Below, piece by piece: positions 45,326 through 55,834 of a DNA stretch of 64,000 nucleotides. The DNA comes from JACMJL01 sp963791805. GTDB taxonomy: Bacteria; Bacillota; Clostridia; Clostridiales; Clostridiaceae. The position numbers were made by a program, and so were the translations under genes. The stretch is taken from assembly GCA_963791805.1 (NCBI GenBank), contig CAWBTU010000004.1:868001-932000 (forward strand), written 5' to 3'. The notes below the pieces were generated by a model that was not told the origin of the DNA, searched no databases, and was given only the letters and a program-made list of their open reading frames with translations. Position 1 is the first letter of the stretch. The number at the start of each line of letters is the position of its first letter.

Positions 45326-46582
45326 TTAATTTTCTTGTATTCTAAGAAATATTTTCTTACAATCTGGATATTTTTCAAAATTAGCTTTACTAAGCTTTAC
45401 AGTTTCCACTTCCCCAGGAGTCTGTAAGTTTTTCTTTATATGAAATTCTCTAGTATCATCAAAATACACTGAGAGGTATTTATCATTATACACATCTTTA
45501 ACATTGAAACTTACATCAATTGAACTTTCAATATTTTCTGGATTAATATACATTGGCACAGTATACTTAACTCCTTCATGAGCTAATATTTCAATCTTGT
45601 TTCCATTGAATTTTTTACCTAGTACATGCTGAGCTGCATTTTTTCCAGCTTCAATACCTTCAGCAGTAACATTTTCCACCCTAAAATTCACATGCACCAC
45701 ATTTCCGCAAGCAAAAAAACCTTCCATATTGGTATGCATACTTTCGTCAACTTCTGGGCCTCCAGTAATTGGTGATATTTCCACTCCAGCTTGTTTTGAA
45801 AGTTCATTTTCTGGAACTAAATCTACAGAAAGCAATAAAGTGTCACATTCAACATATTTCTCTGTTCCTTTTATAGGTTTCTTATTTTCATCAATTTCCA
45901 CAATTGTAATTCCTTCAAGTCTGTCTTTTCCAGTTATGCCTATTATAGTGTGACTTAGCACAAGAGGTATTTTGTAATCATCTAAACATTCAACTACATT
46001 CCTTTTTAACCCACTAGCATAGGCCAATGTATCAATTACAAACTTTACTTTTGCTCCTTCAAGAACCATTCTCCTTGCCATAATTAACCCTAAATTACTT
46101 GAACCTAAAATTACTACTTCCTTACCTGGCATAAACCCTTCTATATTCACCAGCCTTTGAGCCGTGCCTGCAGTATAAATACCTGCTGCTCTACTACCTG
46201 GTATATTTATTACGCCCCTTGGCCTTTCTCTACAACCCATACACAGTACTATTGCATTGGCCTTAATATGGATTATTCCTTCACTATTTACAGCAGAGAT
46301 ATATTTATCTTTATTTATATTTAATACAGTAGTATCTAATATATATGATATTTTTTCATCTAGAACTCTATCAATAAACTTCTGTGCATATTCTGGTCCT
46401 GTCAATTTTTCTTTAAATAATTTAAATCCAAATCCATTATGAATGCACTGATTTAGTATTCCTCCTAACGTATTTTCCCTCTCTATAATAAGTATTTTAT
46501 CAATCCCTGATTCCTTTGCAGAAAGAGCTGCTGCAAGTCCAGCAGGACCTCCGCCAATAACAACTATATCGTATTCTAGCAT
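45326..46582 (-). CDS. FAD/NAD(P)-dependent oxidoreductase (GlpA/Nox-like)
   Basis: The 418-residue flavoprotein begins with the FAD Rossmann motif IVVIGGGPAGLAAALSA. The second dinucleotide site is VVILGSSNLGLIMARRM and the late FAD motif is GFFACGNVVH. CMGCRERPRG contains a Cys pair. The sequence resembles the pyridine-nucleotide oxidoreductase subunit found with clostridial glycerol-3-phosphate dehydrogenases, but the partner genes (glpA-like and DUF1667) are not adjacent. The substrate is unknown. Confidence 0.85.
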   Translation of the reverse strand: MLEYDIVVIGGGPAGLAAALSAKESGIDKILIIERENTLGGILNQCIHNGFGFKLFKEKLTGPEYAQKFIDRVLDEKISYILDTTVLNINKDKYISAVNSEGIIHIKANAIVLCMGCRERPRGVINIPGSRAAGIYTAGTAQRLVNIEGFMPGKEVVILGSSNLGLIMARRMVLEGAKVKFVIDTLAYASGLKRNVVECLDDYKIPLVLSHTIIGITGKDRLEGITIVEIDENKKPIKGTEKYVECDTLLLSVDLVPENELSKQAGVEISPITGGPEVDESMHTNMEGFFACGNVVHVNFRVENVTAEGIEAGKNAAQHVLGKKFNGNKIEILAHEGVKYTVPMYINPENIESSIDVSFNVKDVYNDKYLSVYFDDTREFHIKKNLQTPGEVETVKLSKANFEKYPDCKKIFLRIQEN

Positions 46583-46734
46583 TTCATCCCTCCATTAACT
46601 ATAGTCTAAGTTTTTCTAATTTCTACATGACTATACTTATACATGAACTTATTACCCTACCTATAATTTATTTTACCATAATGCACGGAATTTGTTATCA
46701 ATTTTAATGCAGTTCATTTGACAATTTTATAGAA

Positions 46735-46776
46735 ATAAAAAAACCTACAATACATCACTTAGGATATTTTGTAGGT
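46735..46776 (-). terminator. Terminator after GNAT gene
   Basis: ACCTACAA pairs with TTGTAGGT across an 18-base loop and runs into TTTTTTT on the minus strand. Confidence 0.75.
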
Positions 46777-46822
46777 ACTCTAAATATTTATTTTAAAAAT
46801 AAAAATCCTTCTCCTTTATTTT

Positions 46823-47350
46823 TTAGACTGCGCAATCTGAATATATTTGGGTTTCGGAATTTTCTTTTGAAATTTCATATTCTTTACATAATAAGGCTCT
46901 AATATATCCTCTATCCTTTGTGGTGGAATCAATATAAAATCCTTTTCCATAGTAAAATCGTATTAATGATAAAATTTTTGAAGCAGTATGAAGATACAAC
47001 TTACTAATTCCCATTTCAACCATAGCATCGTCAACAGCATTAATTAAAATTGCTCCAACGCCATTACACTGTTGGCTAGATTCTACTCCAAATCTACTTA
47101 AATATGCACTTCCATCTTCATTAATTTTAACTCTTACACTACCAACTACGATACCTGCCGACACCGCAACAATAACAAGTTTATTTTCTATTTCCTTTTC
47201 TAGACATTCATAGGTATCATTTAATGCTGGGATTTCACATGAAATACCTGCTGATTCTTTATACACTTGAAAAACTTCTTTTGTAATCCTTAAAATATCA
47301 GGAATATCTTCCTTTAAAGCTTTTCTCACCACAAAGCTTTTATTTTCCAT
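46823..47350 (-). CDS. GNAT acetyltransferase
   Basis: The 175-residue protein has a GNAT core: VIVAVSAGIVVGSVRVKI, LSRFGVESSQQCNGVGAILINAVDDAM (acetyl-CoA loop QxCxGVG) and FYYGKGFYIDS. The substrate is unknown. It is a single-gene unit with its own terminator. The 47351-47661 gap upstream is AT-rich; I see no convincing promoter or other feature in it. Confidence 0.85.
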   Translation of the reverse strand: MENKSFVVRKALKEDIPDILRITKEVFQVYKESAGISCEIPALNDTYECLEKEIENKLVIVAVSAGIVVGSVRVKINEDGSAYLSRFGVESSQQCNGVGAILINAVDDAMVEMGISKLYLHTASKILSLIRFYYGKGFYIDSTTKDRGYIRALLCKEYEISKENSETQIYSDCAV

Positions 47351-47661
47351 CGATCTACCCCCAGTTCAAAATAATTTATATTTTGACTTAACAAAGTTAT
47401 AGTAATTATAATCACAATTAAACAGACACTTTAATTAAATCAGTTAGTAACAATACTTGCAAAATCTAAGATGCATGTATAATTATACAAAAAATATAGT
47501 CAAATTACAATAGTTTTTTTATTTTTTTATAAAATCTAGCTAGAGCCATAATAGTTCACACATATATCATTCATAATTATGCATATATTTGTTTATATTA
47601 TTCTAATTTTTTGCATGTTTATACAGTATTATTGAATTTTATACCTACTTTACCATATATA

Positions 47662-48066
47662 TTATTTTTTATCAGAAATTAAACCTAATTTCATCATAAC
47701 TTCTAATAGCTTCTTTGCATTAATAGGTTTTGCCGCATATGCATCACAATCATATTCAAAAGCTTTTGTAACAAACTCAGTTTCTGCTAGAGCTGTAGTC
47801 ATAACTATCTTAGCGCGCTTTTCTGGAAGTATGCCTTTTTTATCCTCTAAATCTCTAATGGCTTTTAAAACTTTTACTCCATCAACTTTAGGCATCATTA
47901 TATCGAGACAAATTAAGTCATAAGGATCTTTCTCTTTCATTGCCATCATATATGCATCAATTGCTTCTAAGCCATCCATTACCAAATCACATTCTCCATA
48001 CTGAGAAATGAATTTACTTAAGACCATCCTACTAGCAAAATCATCTTCTGCAATTAATATTTTCAT
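47662..48066 (-). CDS. Stand-alone CheY-like response regulator
   Basis: The 134-residue single-domain receiver has the acidic pair in LIAEDDFASRMV, phospho-Asp in LICLDIMMPKVDG, Thr in IVMTTALAE and Lys in YAAKPINAKK, so it should be phosphorylatable. It is the last gene of an operon after tetR, cheA and a hybrid kinase. It would take phosphate from CheA or from the hybrid kinase and signal by protein contact. Confidence 0.92.
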   Translation of the reverse strand: MKILIAEDDFASRMVLSKFISQYGECDLVMDGLEAIDAYMMAMKEKDPYDLICLDIMMPKVDGVKVLKAIRDLEDKKGILPEKRAKIVMTTALAETEFVTKAFEYDCDAYAAKPINAKKLLEVMMKLGLISDKK

Positions 48067-48083
48067 ATATATTCCTCCTCTAA

Positions 48084-51000
48084 CTATTTCACAGATTTTT
48101 TATATGTTTCAAACTCAAATTGAAACTGAATTGAATATTCTATTACTTGTTCAATGTTTCCACGCCTAGTTGCTAGCTCTATCTTAAATGCAGAGCTTTT
48201 CAACTCCTCAGCATCGATTTGATTTGATAATTCCTTAATCTTATGTGATATATTTTCAATGTCAGACATGCCATTATAACTAATAGCTACTCGTAATTCT
48301 TCCACATAGTTTTCTATTTCTTTAATTACTGATAAAATTTCCTCTTGAGATTTTTCTTCGATATACTCTGTATAAACTAATTCTCCATTATCATTTAATT
48401 TTACAACTCCATTGAAGTCTTCAGAAGGCTTACAATTTTTTATAGAAATTCTTTCTATAGTTTCAAAGAATTCATCCATTTTCACTGGTTTTGAGATATA
48501 TTCATCCATACCCATAGCCATGAACCTCTCCTTGTCACCCTTAAGTGCAAAGGCAGTCAAAGCTATTATAGGAGTATGCATAGTTGCACCCTCTAGTTCT
48601 CGTATTCTCTTTGTAGCTTCAATTCCATCCATTACAGGCATTTGGATATCCATTAAAATAACATCATATTTTTTTTGTTTATGCATTGAAACTGCTTCTA
48701 GTCCATTACCGGCAATATCTACAGAATGACCTCGTTTTTTTAACATACTTGATAATACTAATTGATTTACATTAACATCTTCAACTAAAAGAACTTCTAT
48801 TCTTCCAACTGAAGCATTAACTGGTGCTAAATTAGTTGGTTGTTGAATAGGCTTATCTCCTAAATCAAATATTGCAGTAAAATAAAAAGTACTCCCTTTC
48901 CCTTTTTCGCTTTCCATCCAAATTTTCCCATCCATCATTTCCACAAGTTGTTTACTAATAACTAGCCCTAGTCCTGAACCTCCATATTTTCGTGTAAACG
49001 AACTATCCACTTGACTAAAGCTCTTAAAAAGTCTTTCCTTGCCCTCAGGTGAAATACCAATACCTGAGTCAGCCACTTCAAAAATAATTTCAATATTATC
49101 ACTTAAACTATTAATCATTCTTATTGATAAATTGATTTGGCCCTTCTCTGTAAACTTTATTGAATTACTAATCAAGTTATTGATTATCTGTCTCAATCTG
49201 TTTGGATCACCAATAAGATACTGTGGTACATCTGGAGAAATAGTAACATTTAATTTCAGTTTCTTTTTACTTATATCAAGTGCGTATGATTTTACGATTT
49301 CATCAATTAGAGTATTAATATTAAAATTAGTTTTTTCAATAATTAGTTTACCTGCTTCCATTTTGGAAAAGTCCAAAATATCGTTAATAACATCCAATAA
49401 AGAATCAGCACATCTTTGAGCTATAATTAAGTTTTCTTTTTGAGTTTCTTTAAGTTCAGTAAGCAAAGTAAGTTCAATCATACCCAAAATACCATTTAAT
49501 GGAGTCCTAATCTCATGACTCATATTTGCAAGAAATTCGCTTTTAGCTTTATTACCGATTTCTGCATCTTCTTTTGCTTTAATAATCTGAATTTCAGCCT
49601 TTTTTTTATTGTCTATATCAGTTATTATTGTTGCTATATGATCTTTTTCAGGGCTATATAATGCTAACGAAAACCATTTTTTAAGCTTAGGGATATACAT
49701 TTCATTAATACTAACACTCTCACCAGTTGTAACTACACTTATATACGCCTTTCTCAAGTTTTTCAAAAACAATTGTTTATCAAAATAATGTACTTCGGTA
49801 AAATGCTTTCCTATTACATCTTTCCTATCACAGCCAAACATTCTTTCAAAGGCTTCGTTAATCTCAATATATTTCATGTCTAATACATTGCCTTCTTCAT
49901 CCATTATTAGTTTGTTATAAACAAATCCACTATTCAAATTTACAAATAAAGACCTGTATTTTTCTTCACTTTTCTTCAATTTTATATCCGAAAATTTCCT
50001 TTCAGTTATATCTTGTAATATAGTAGCAAGATACCCAGGTGCAGGTGAAAATGTAGTGATAGAACACCACATACCAAAACCTTTTGAATAATATTCACTA
50101 GTTTTAATCTTATTTAGATTGCTATTTTCCTTATAGTTTAATCGAACTAAATCTAAATAGTATTCTGCAAACTCCGGAAAAACTTCAAAAACAGTTTTAC
50201 CTATAAGTTCATTCGCTTGTAATCCAAATAATCTCTCGAAGGTTGCATTAACTTCTACAAGTTCAAGATCTTTGGGTTCATTGTTCTCATCGAAAATTAT
50301 TTTTTCAAAAGTAAAAGCATTACTCATGTTAAGAAAAAGACTCTGATATTTACTCTGACTCTCATTTATCATTTTTTCTGCTTTTTTTCGTTCGGTTATA
50401 TCACGAATGATACTAACTAATATCCTTTTTCCATCTATAATAGTGCTCTCAGTACTTATTTCAACAGGAAAGAAGCTCCCATCCTTTCGATAATTAATGG
50501 TATCAACAAAGGCTCTAGTTCCTTCGACTCCGCCAACTTCTTCATCTGGTAAATCTGATGTTTTTATAATTAGATTTATATTAATATTTAGTAATTCCTC
50601 GCGAGTATAGCCATATGACTTTACTGCAGATTCATTTGCTTCTATAATTTTGCCATCCATATTTACAAAGAGTATAATATCTCTTGTTTTTTCTGATAAT
50701 ATTCTGTACATATTTAAAACTGCTTCAGCCTGCTTCTTTTCGTTTATATCAAGTGCCATACCAATATAGCCATCAAAATTATCTTCGATATCATAAAATG
50801 GTCTGCCTATAACTTGAAACCAGCAATATTGACCTTTGCTGTTACGCAACCTGCACTGGATTTCATAGTTTTCATGGCTCTCTATAACTGTATTAAATGT
50901 TTCTAGGCATAGAGGGATATCATCAGGATGTATCAGATTAAATCTTCCATATTCTATTATTTCTTTAAGGGAAAACCCCGTAAATTCTGTTGTATTCTGA

Positions 51001-51916
51001 TTTATATAGACTATTTTTGCTTCTGTATCAGTTTTCCATACAATAGATGGAAAGTTCTCCATCATCTTTAAATGATACTTTATTGCCCTTTCATCTAATT
51101 CCTCTCTTTTCTTTCTGTCACTAATCTCTTCTAGCGTAATAACAACACTTTTTGCTGCATTTATCACAATAGGGTTAATGCTTGCTTTAAACCAAAACTG
51201 GGACTCCTTCTGGTGGCGAAAAAATGCTTTACAAAACTCTAAATTTATGGTTGACTTGTTTTCTACAAGTGCAGAACAAATAGCCTTATTTACTTCACAA
51301 GTTTTACAACTATGTCCAAATGAACATCCATTTTTGCTCTCATGTATGCTTTTGCAGCTAAAACCGTTTCCAAATTTCCTTCCAATAATATCTTCCTTTT
51401 TTTGCCCAAAAGATCTATTGCTGCACCATTAATCTTACTTATTTCCTTATCTTCATTTAGAATAATCATGCCTACTGGTGCCGATTCAAAAATCAATTGT
51501 AAATCGTTTTGTTGATTTAACCTATCAATTTCAAGGTTCTTCAGCGTTGTAATATCTCTGAATACAATAATTATTCCTTCAATTTCATCCTTTTCTATAA
51601 TGGGGGAACAACTTGCTGAAACATATTTCTTGCTACCATCCTTAGCAACTAGTACTGATTGATCTTGTAATCCAACAGATTTTTTTGTTTCAAGTGACAC
51701 CTTAACTGGACTATTCAATGATTGATTTGTCTCTGCATTCACTAAATAGAAAACGCTATCAAAATCTTTACCTAAGGTTTCATCAAAATTCCAACCTGTT
51801 AATTTTTCTGCTATAGAATTAATAAATATAATTTTTCCTTCAGTATCAGTAATAATTACTCCATCACCTACACAGGACAGTGCTGATTTAATAAACTTTG
51901 TAGCTTTACTTTCCAT
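48084..51916 (-). CDS. Multi-PAS hybrid sensor histidine kinase, frame broken at an A7 tract
   Basis: Two frames, 51916-51290 and 51167-48084, join at the A7 tract 51397-51403: one added A gives LLGKKKEDIIGRKFGN, then a Cys-rich stretch CSFGHSCKTCEVNKAICSAL, and leads without a stop into INAAKSVVITLEEIS. The joined protein would have 1277 residues: about five PAS domains, a HisKA domain (FLANMSHEIRTPLNGILG), ATPase (SGLGLVISKQLVEMMDG), a receiver (VILMDIQMPVMDG) and a ~100-residue helical tail. There is no obvious TM segment, so it is a cytoplasmic sensor. As sequenced, only a PAS fragment and an N-truncated kinase could be made. Confidence 0.8.
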
Positions 51917-51980
51917 AATTTATTTCACCCTCTTATATTTTTCAACCTTTGCATCCCCATTGTCTATTGCTATATATTTT

Positions 51981-54023
51981 TTATAAATTTATCAATCCTA
52001 CAACGTCAATTATTAGGCTTATACTTCCATCCCCTAGCAAAGTACATCCCGCCAATCCAGGTATCTTTCTCATATTTTTTATATACTTTGGTAGTGCTTT
52101 AATCACCACCTGCTGTTGTCCTATTAATTCATCAGCAAATATACATAAAGTTTTATCATCATGCTCAACTAAAATAAGTATTCCCTCAGTAATTTTCGTA
52201 ATTTTCGTCTTCACCTTGTAAAGCTCATGTAAACGAAGGATAGAGTAACATTCCCCTCTAACCATAATCATCTCATTATTACTAGAATCTGTAAATATTT
52301 CAGTTTTCTTAGGTCTGAATGATTGTTTAATGGCCTTTATTGGTATTGTATAGCAAGAATTACCAACCCTAATATTCATTCCATCTATAATTGCTAATGT
52401 AAGTGGTATCTTAATAGTAAATGTTGATCCTACACCTTCTTCGCTATCAACCATAACTGAGCCACCAACTGACTCTATATTCTTTACAACAACATCCATT
52501 CCAACACCACGGCCTGAAAATTCCGTTATCACCTCATTGGTTGAAAAGCCTGGAAGAAAAATAAGATTATAAATCTCTCTTTCAGTCATTTCAGCTTCAG
52601 GTTTATATAGAAGCTGATTGTCCTTTGCTTTCTTTAGTATCTTTTCCTTATTTAATCCCTTTCCATCATCTTTTACAATTATTAGAACATCACTACCTTC
52701 ATTTTTTGCTTCAATAGTCACTACTCCAACTTTAGATTTACCACAAGCTTCTCTCTCAGCTACATTTTCAATGCCGTGGTCAATACAGTTTCTAACCAAG
52801 TGCATCAATGGATCCGAAATATGTTCAATAATTTTTTTGTCTACTTCAGTTTCTTCTCCCATTAATTTTAGTTCTATTTCTTTTCCTAATTTTTTGCTCA
52901 TATCACGCTGTATACGATGCATTTTATTGAAAGTAGTGGCTACAGGTACCATTCGTATTGACATTATTTTATCTTGAAGTTCACTGGTTATTTTGTGAAG
53001 CTGTCTAGCTGCTTTATTAAAATTTTTCAAACTGAGGCCTTTAAGATCATTATTTTGAGTAACTATGGCTTCTGCAATAACCAACTCACCAACTAAATCC
53101 ATTACTTCATCTAATTTTACTACATTAACATTGATAATACCTTGATTAGTTGTAGACAGATGTTCTTTCCCTGGTTTTTCTTCTATTTTAGGTATCTTAA
53201 TTGAATTATCTTCTTGAGTTAACTCCTTCTTCTTGTTGAATTTATTAAATTCTTCATCACTATCCAGTTGGATAAGTTCTAACTCTCTTAGAAAAATAGT
53301 TTGCATCAAAAGTTTATGCATATCATCATAGGACATGTCCACTTTTATATATAAAATGAAGCCTTGTTCTATTATAATTTTTGCACTGTCATCATTATCA
53401 ATAATATCTTCAGGCTGATAGAAAATTTCTTCGGCTATGTCCTTAAGGTTATGAATTATAGCATAAGCTCTAATATTTTCCATCTCGCAACCTTCTTCAA
53501 AAAAAATGGTTGCTTTATAAGCAGTCCCATTGTATGGCTCTGTATTACGTGGTATGTAATACTGCTTCTTATTCTCTGATTTAGGTTTCTCAATTTGTTC
53601 TAAACTGGGATTTAATTGCTTAATATTATTAAGATATTCATTTATTTTGTCGATTATTAATGAAGCATCACCATCTACTTCATAACCGCTCATAATTTTT
53701 TGCAATTCACCTTTAATAAAATCAATTGCCTCAAGGATTAAGTCAGAAAGTGTGGAACAATCAACACTCTGTAGTTTTTGTTCTCGGATAAAAAAGAATA
53801 AATCTTCTATTGAATGGGCTAATATAGAAATATTATTAAAAACCATCATTGCTGACGAACCTTTAATAGTATGCATTATTCGAAAGATTTCATTGATATC
53901 ACTTGGGGTATAACTACTGGATTTCTCATTATTCAGAATAATCTCTTCAAGCTGTTCTGTTAGTTGAGATGTTTCAAATATATACATCTCCAGCATAGGT
54001 TCATTTGAATATTCCTCTGACAA
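51981..54023 (-). CDS. cheA: CheA-type histidine kinase
   Basis: A TTG start (GGGGG upstream) gives 680 residues. An N-terminal HPt domain carries the phospho-His in IMHTIKGSSAMM. A divergent middle region is followed by the dimerisation helix (VMDLVGELVIAEAIV), ATPase motifs HLVRNCIDHGIE, DDGKGLN and GFSTNEVITEFSGRGVGMDVV, and a C-terminal CheW-like domain. Its operon has no cheW, cheR, cheB or receptor gene, suggesting an alternative chemosensory pathway rather than the main flagellar one. It ends 64 bases before the hybrid kinase gene. Confidence 0.92.
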   Translation of the reverse strand: MSEEYSNEPMLEMYIFETSQLTEQLEEIILNNEKSSSYTPSDINEIFRIMHTIKGSSAMMVFNNISILAHSIEDLFFFIREQKLQSVDCSTLSDLILEAIDFIKGELQKIMSGYEVDGDASLIIDKINEYLNNIKQLNPSLEQIEKPKSENKKQYYIPRNTEPYNGTAYKATIFFEEGCEMENIRAYAIIHNLKDIAEEIFYQPEDIIDNDDSAKIIIEQGFILYIKVDMSYDDMHKLLMQTIFLRELELIQLDSDEEFNKFNKKKELTQEDNSIKIPKIEEKPGKEHLSTTNQGIINVNVVKLDEVMDLVGELVIAEAIVTQNNDLKGLSLKNFNKAARQLHKITSELQDKIMSIRMVPVATTFNKMHRIQRDMSKKLGKEIELKLMGEETEVDKKIIEHISDPLMHLVRNCIDHGIENVAEREACGKSKVGVVTIEAKNEGSDVLIIVKDDGKGLNKEKILKKAKDNQLLYKPEAEMTEREIYNLIFLPGFSTNEVITEFSGRGVGMDVVVKNIESVGGSVMVDSEEGVGSTFTIKIPLTLAIIDGMNIRVGNSCYTIPIKAIKQSFRPKKTEIFTDSSNNEMIMVRGECYSILRLHELYKVKTKITKITEGILILVEHDDKTLCIFADELIGQQQVVIKALPKYIKNMRKIPGLAGCTLLGDGSISLIIDVVGLINL

Positions 54024-54061
54024 ATTTATTGCCCCCTTTTGTATTTATTATCTAAACTTTC

Positions 54062-54649
54062 TTACATACTAAAAGAATCTAGCAACATATTTACTGCATA
54101 CAAAGTTTTATTGCTCAAGGAAAAACTTTGTTTATATATTCTCCATTTTAGACATATGCCGTTACAAGTAGAAATTATTATATCTGCTAAGGTTTCGCTA
54201 TTTGTGTTCATATTTATAATTTTAGCTTCTTTTGCTGTATCTATCAAACTTTTCATAACATCCATACGCTTTACAAAAATATCTTTTATCTTATCCTCAA
54301 GTTCAGCATCATACCTCATTATATCAAATGCTTGTGTTATTGCTGTTATAGCAGGATAATTTTCATAATAAGTTACAAAGGATTCCACAAAATAAATAAT
54401 TGCCTCTTTAGGTTTTAATGACTTCATTTTTATCGATAAAAAGATATCACTATCAAACTTAGAATAATAATCTAAAACCGAAAGCAACAACTCATTCTTT
54501 GACTTAAAATGTCGAAATAAGGTAGCTTCAGACATCTCTTGCCTTCTGGCAATTTCTTTAGTTGTTAACCCTTGAATTCCTAATTCATCTATTATATCAA
54601 CTGTAGTAATTATTATTCTATCACTTCTATGAATTAATGTTTTTTCCAT
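54062..54649 (-). CDS. TetR-family transcriptional regulator
   Basis: The 195-residue protein has a typical TetR helix-turn-helix, GIQGLTTKEIARRQEMSEATLFRHFKSKNELL (residues ~20-51, given here as two joined motifs), and an all-helical ligand domain. It is the first gene of the operon with cheA, the hybrid kinase and the receiver, 38 bases before cheA. A palindrome at 54667-54680 next to its ribosome site is a likely self-regulatory operator. The ligand is unknown. Confidence 0.9.
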   Translation of the reverse strand: MEKTLIHRSDRIIITTVDIIDELGIQGLTTKEIARRQEMSEATLFRHFKSKNELLLSVLDYYSKFDSDIFLSIKMKSLKPKEAIIYFVESFVTYYENYPAITAITQAFDIMRYDAELEDKIKDIFVKRMDVMKSLIDTAKEAKIINMNTNSETLADIIISTCNGICLKWRIYKQSFSLSNKTLYAVNMLLDSFSM

Positions 54650-54666
54650 TTTCTACCTCCGTGGGT

Positions 54667-54680
54667 AGTGATTACTCACT
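54667..54680 (-). promoter_or_regulatory. Candidate TetR operator
   Basis: AGTGA-ttac-TCACT is a perfect inverted repeat 18 bases before the tetR start, immediately upstream of the GGAGG ribosome site. It would allow repression of the whole tetR-cheA operon. Confidence 0.55.
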
Positions 54681-54871
54681 TCTGTGTTAACATTATATCT
54701 AATTTATCTAATTGTGTCTACATATGTCGATATTATTGCTGTAAAAACCTGTGATATAATTAAAGCATATAAAAAAGTCATAAATATTTTAGTATAATAT
54801 TCTCTTCTTTTTACACCTTTCGACATCTAAATATGATAAAATTATATATATGTGGTTAAAGGGGTATTAAT

Positions 54872-55087
54872 ATGGAATTAACAACTTTAGAAAAAATTGA
54901 AGAACTCAAACTCAAACTAAAAAAGTCCATAATTGAAGAAAATAACCATGAAAAAGAAATTATTTTAATACAGTTAAAAGAAATTTGCCCTCACATAAAA
55001 TTAGACAATTTATGGAAAGGATCACGTGTTCTTTACTTCAAAGAATTGCGGTGTAGTGAAGATTGTGAAGATTGTATTCATCCATAA
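54872..55087 (+). CDS. Small hypothetical protein (71 aa)
   Basis: AAAGGGG lies 7 bases before the ATG. The protein is a charged helix (residues 1-35) followed by CPHIKLDN and a tail CSEDCEDCIHP, so it may bind a metal through Cys and His. A strong terminator follows directly. I do not recognise a family. Confidence 0.65.
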   Translation: MELTTLEKIEELKLKLKKSIIEENNHEKEIILIQLKEICPHIKLDNLWKGSRVLYFKELRCSEDCEDCIHP

Positions 55088-55118
55088 AAAATCGGATTTT
55101 TCTTCTCCGATTTTTTTC
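55086..55118. terminator. Bidirectional terminator
   Basis: AAAAATCGGA pairs with TCCGATTTTT, with T-runs on both strands. It serves the 71-residue gene and probably the convergent DUF3267-like gene. Confidence 0.88.
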
Positions 55119-55181
55119 TTGTTTGCAAGGGTTTTTACTTCACTTGGGAAATCTATGCTTTTATTTTCATGCACTTACATC

Positions 55182-55721
55182 TCAATCATCTACAACATCA
55201 AATCCATAATTCATCCCAATTATTTTTATATCATAACTGAATTTACATAAAGCAAAACTTCTGCTTATATCCTTCAATGATCCTATAAAGTTTAGTATGA
55301 GTAATACACTTCCTAACCAAACTGGTAATAATAAAGAAATACAAGATATAATGACTAAAGGTGCCAATAGCACTATAAGAAAATCTGCTTTTATCAATGA
55401 AATACCAGATGTTTCTTCTATATAAGCATAGATACCTTTAAACCCAAATGTAACCTTTCCTCCAAAAAACTTGTAAACAGTTCCACGGATTAAGTTATAC
55501 ACTATTGAATTCAGAACAGTTAATAAAACAATACTAACACCAAAATTTACTACTAAATTTCCTGAAGATATAAAGCTTTGTGATACATAATTAAATATTA
55601 TAGTTCCCACAACTCGGTGTATGCTCAGAAAGAAGGCTATAGTAACTAATATAGAAAACAAACGGCTCCTCCAAGTTAATTTAAAAGACACGTTAATCAC
55701 CTCATTATATAGTATTGACAT
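55182..55721 (-). CDS. DUF3267-like membrane protein lacking the zinc motif
   Basis: The 179-residue protein has four or so TM segments. The stretch KVTFGFKGIYAYIEET and IVLLAPLVIISCISL fits the DUF3267 family of putative membrane zinc peptidases. Where those have an HExxH-type motif, this protein reads VYNLIRG, with Tyr, Asn and Arg at the two His and the Glu positions, so peptidase activity is unlikely. It diverges from the exonuclease gene upstream. The family assignment is from motif memory. Confidence 0.6.
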   Translation of the reverse strand: MSILYNEVINVSFKLTWRSRLFSILVTIAFFLSIHRVVGTIIFNYVSQSFISSGNLVVNFGVSIVLLTVLNSIVYNLIRGTVYKFFGGKVTFGFKGIYAYIEETSGISLIKADFLIVLLAPLVIISCISLLLPVWLGSVLLILNFIGSLKDISRSFALCKFSYDIKIIGMNYGFDVVDD

Positions 55722-55834
55722 GTCTATAAATTATAATCTAATATTTTCAGTTCTCGTTGTATATGTTATAGTAATATCTATAGATTAACGTTACTTTGCA
55801 ATTTTGTAATATAGATAGGGAGACATGAAAATAG

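Noticed and set aside
55026..55250. 74-codon plus-strand frame
   Set aside because: It overlaps the 71-residue gene in another frame and reads through its terminator.
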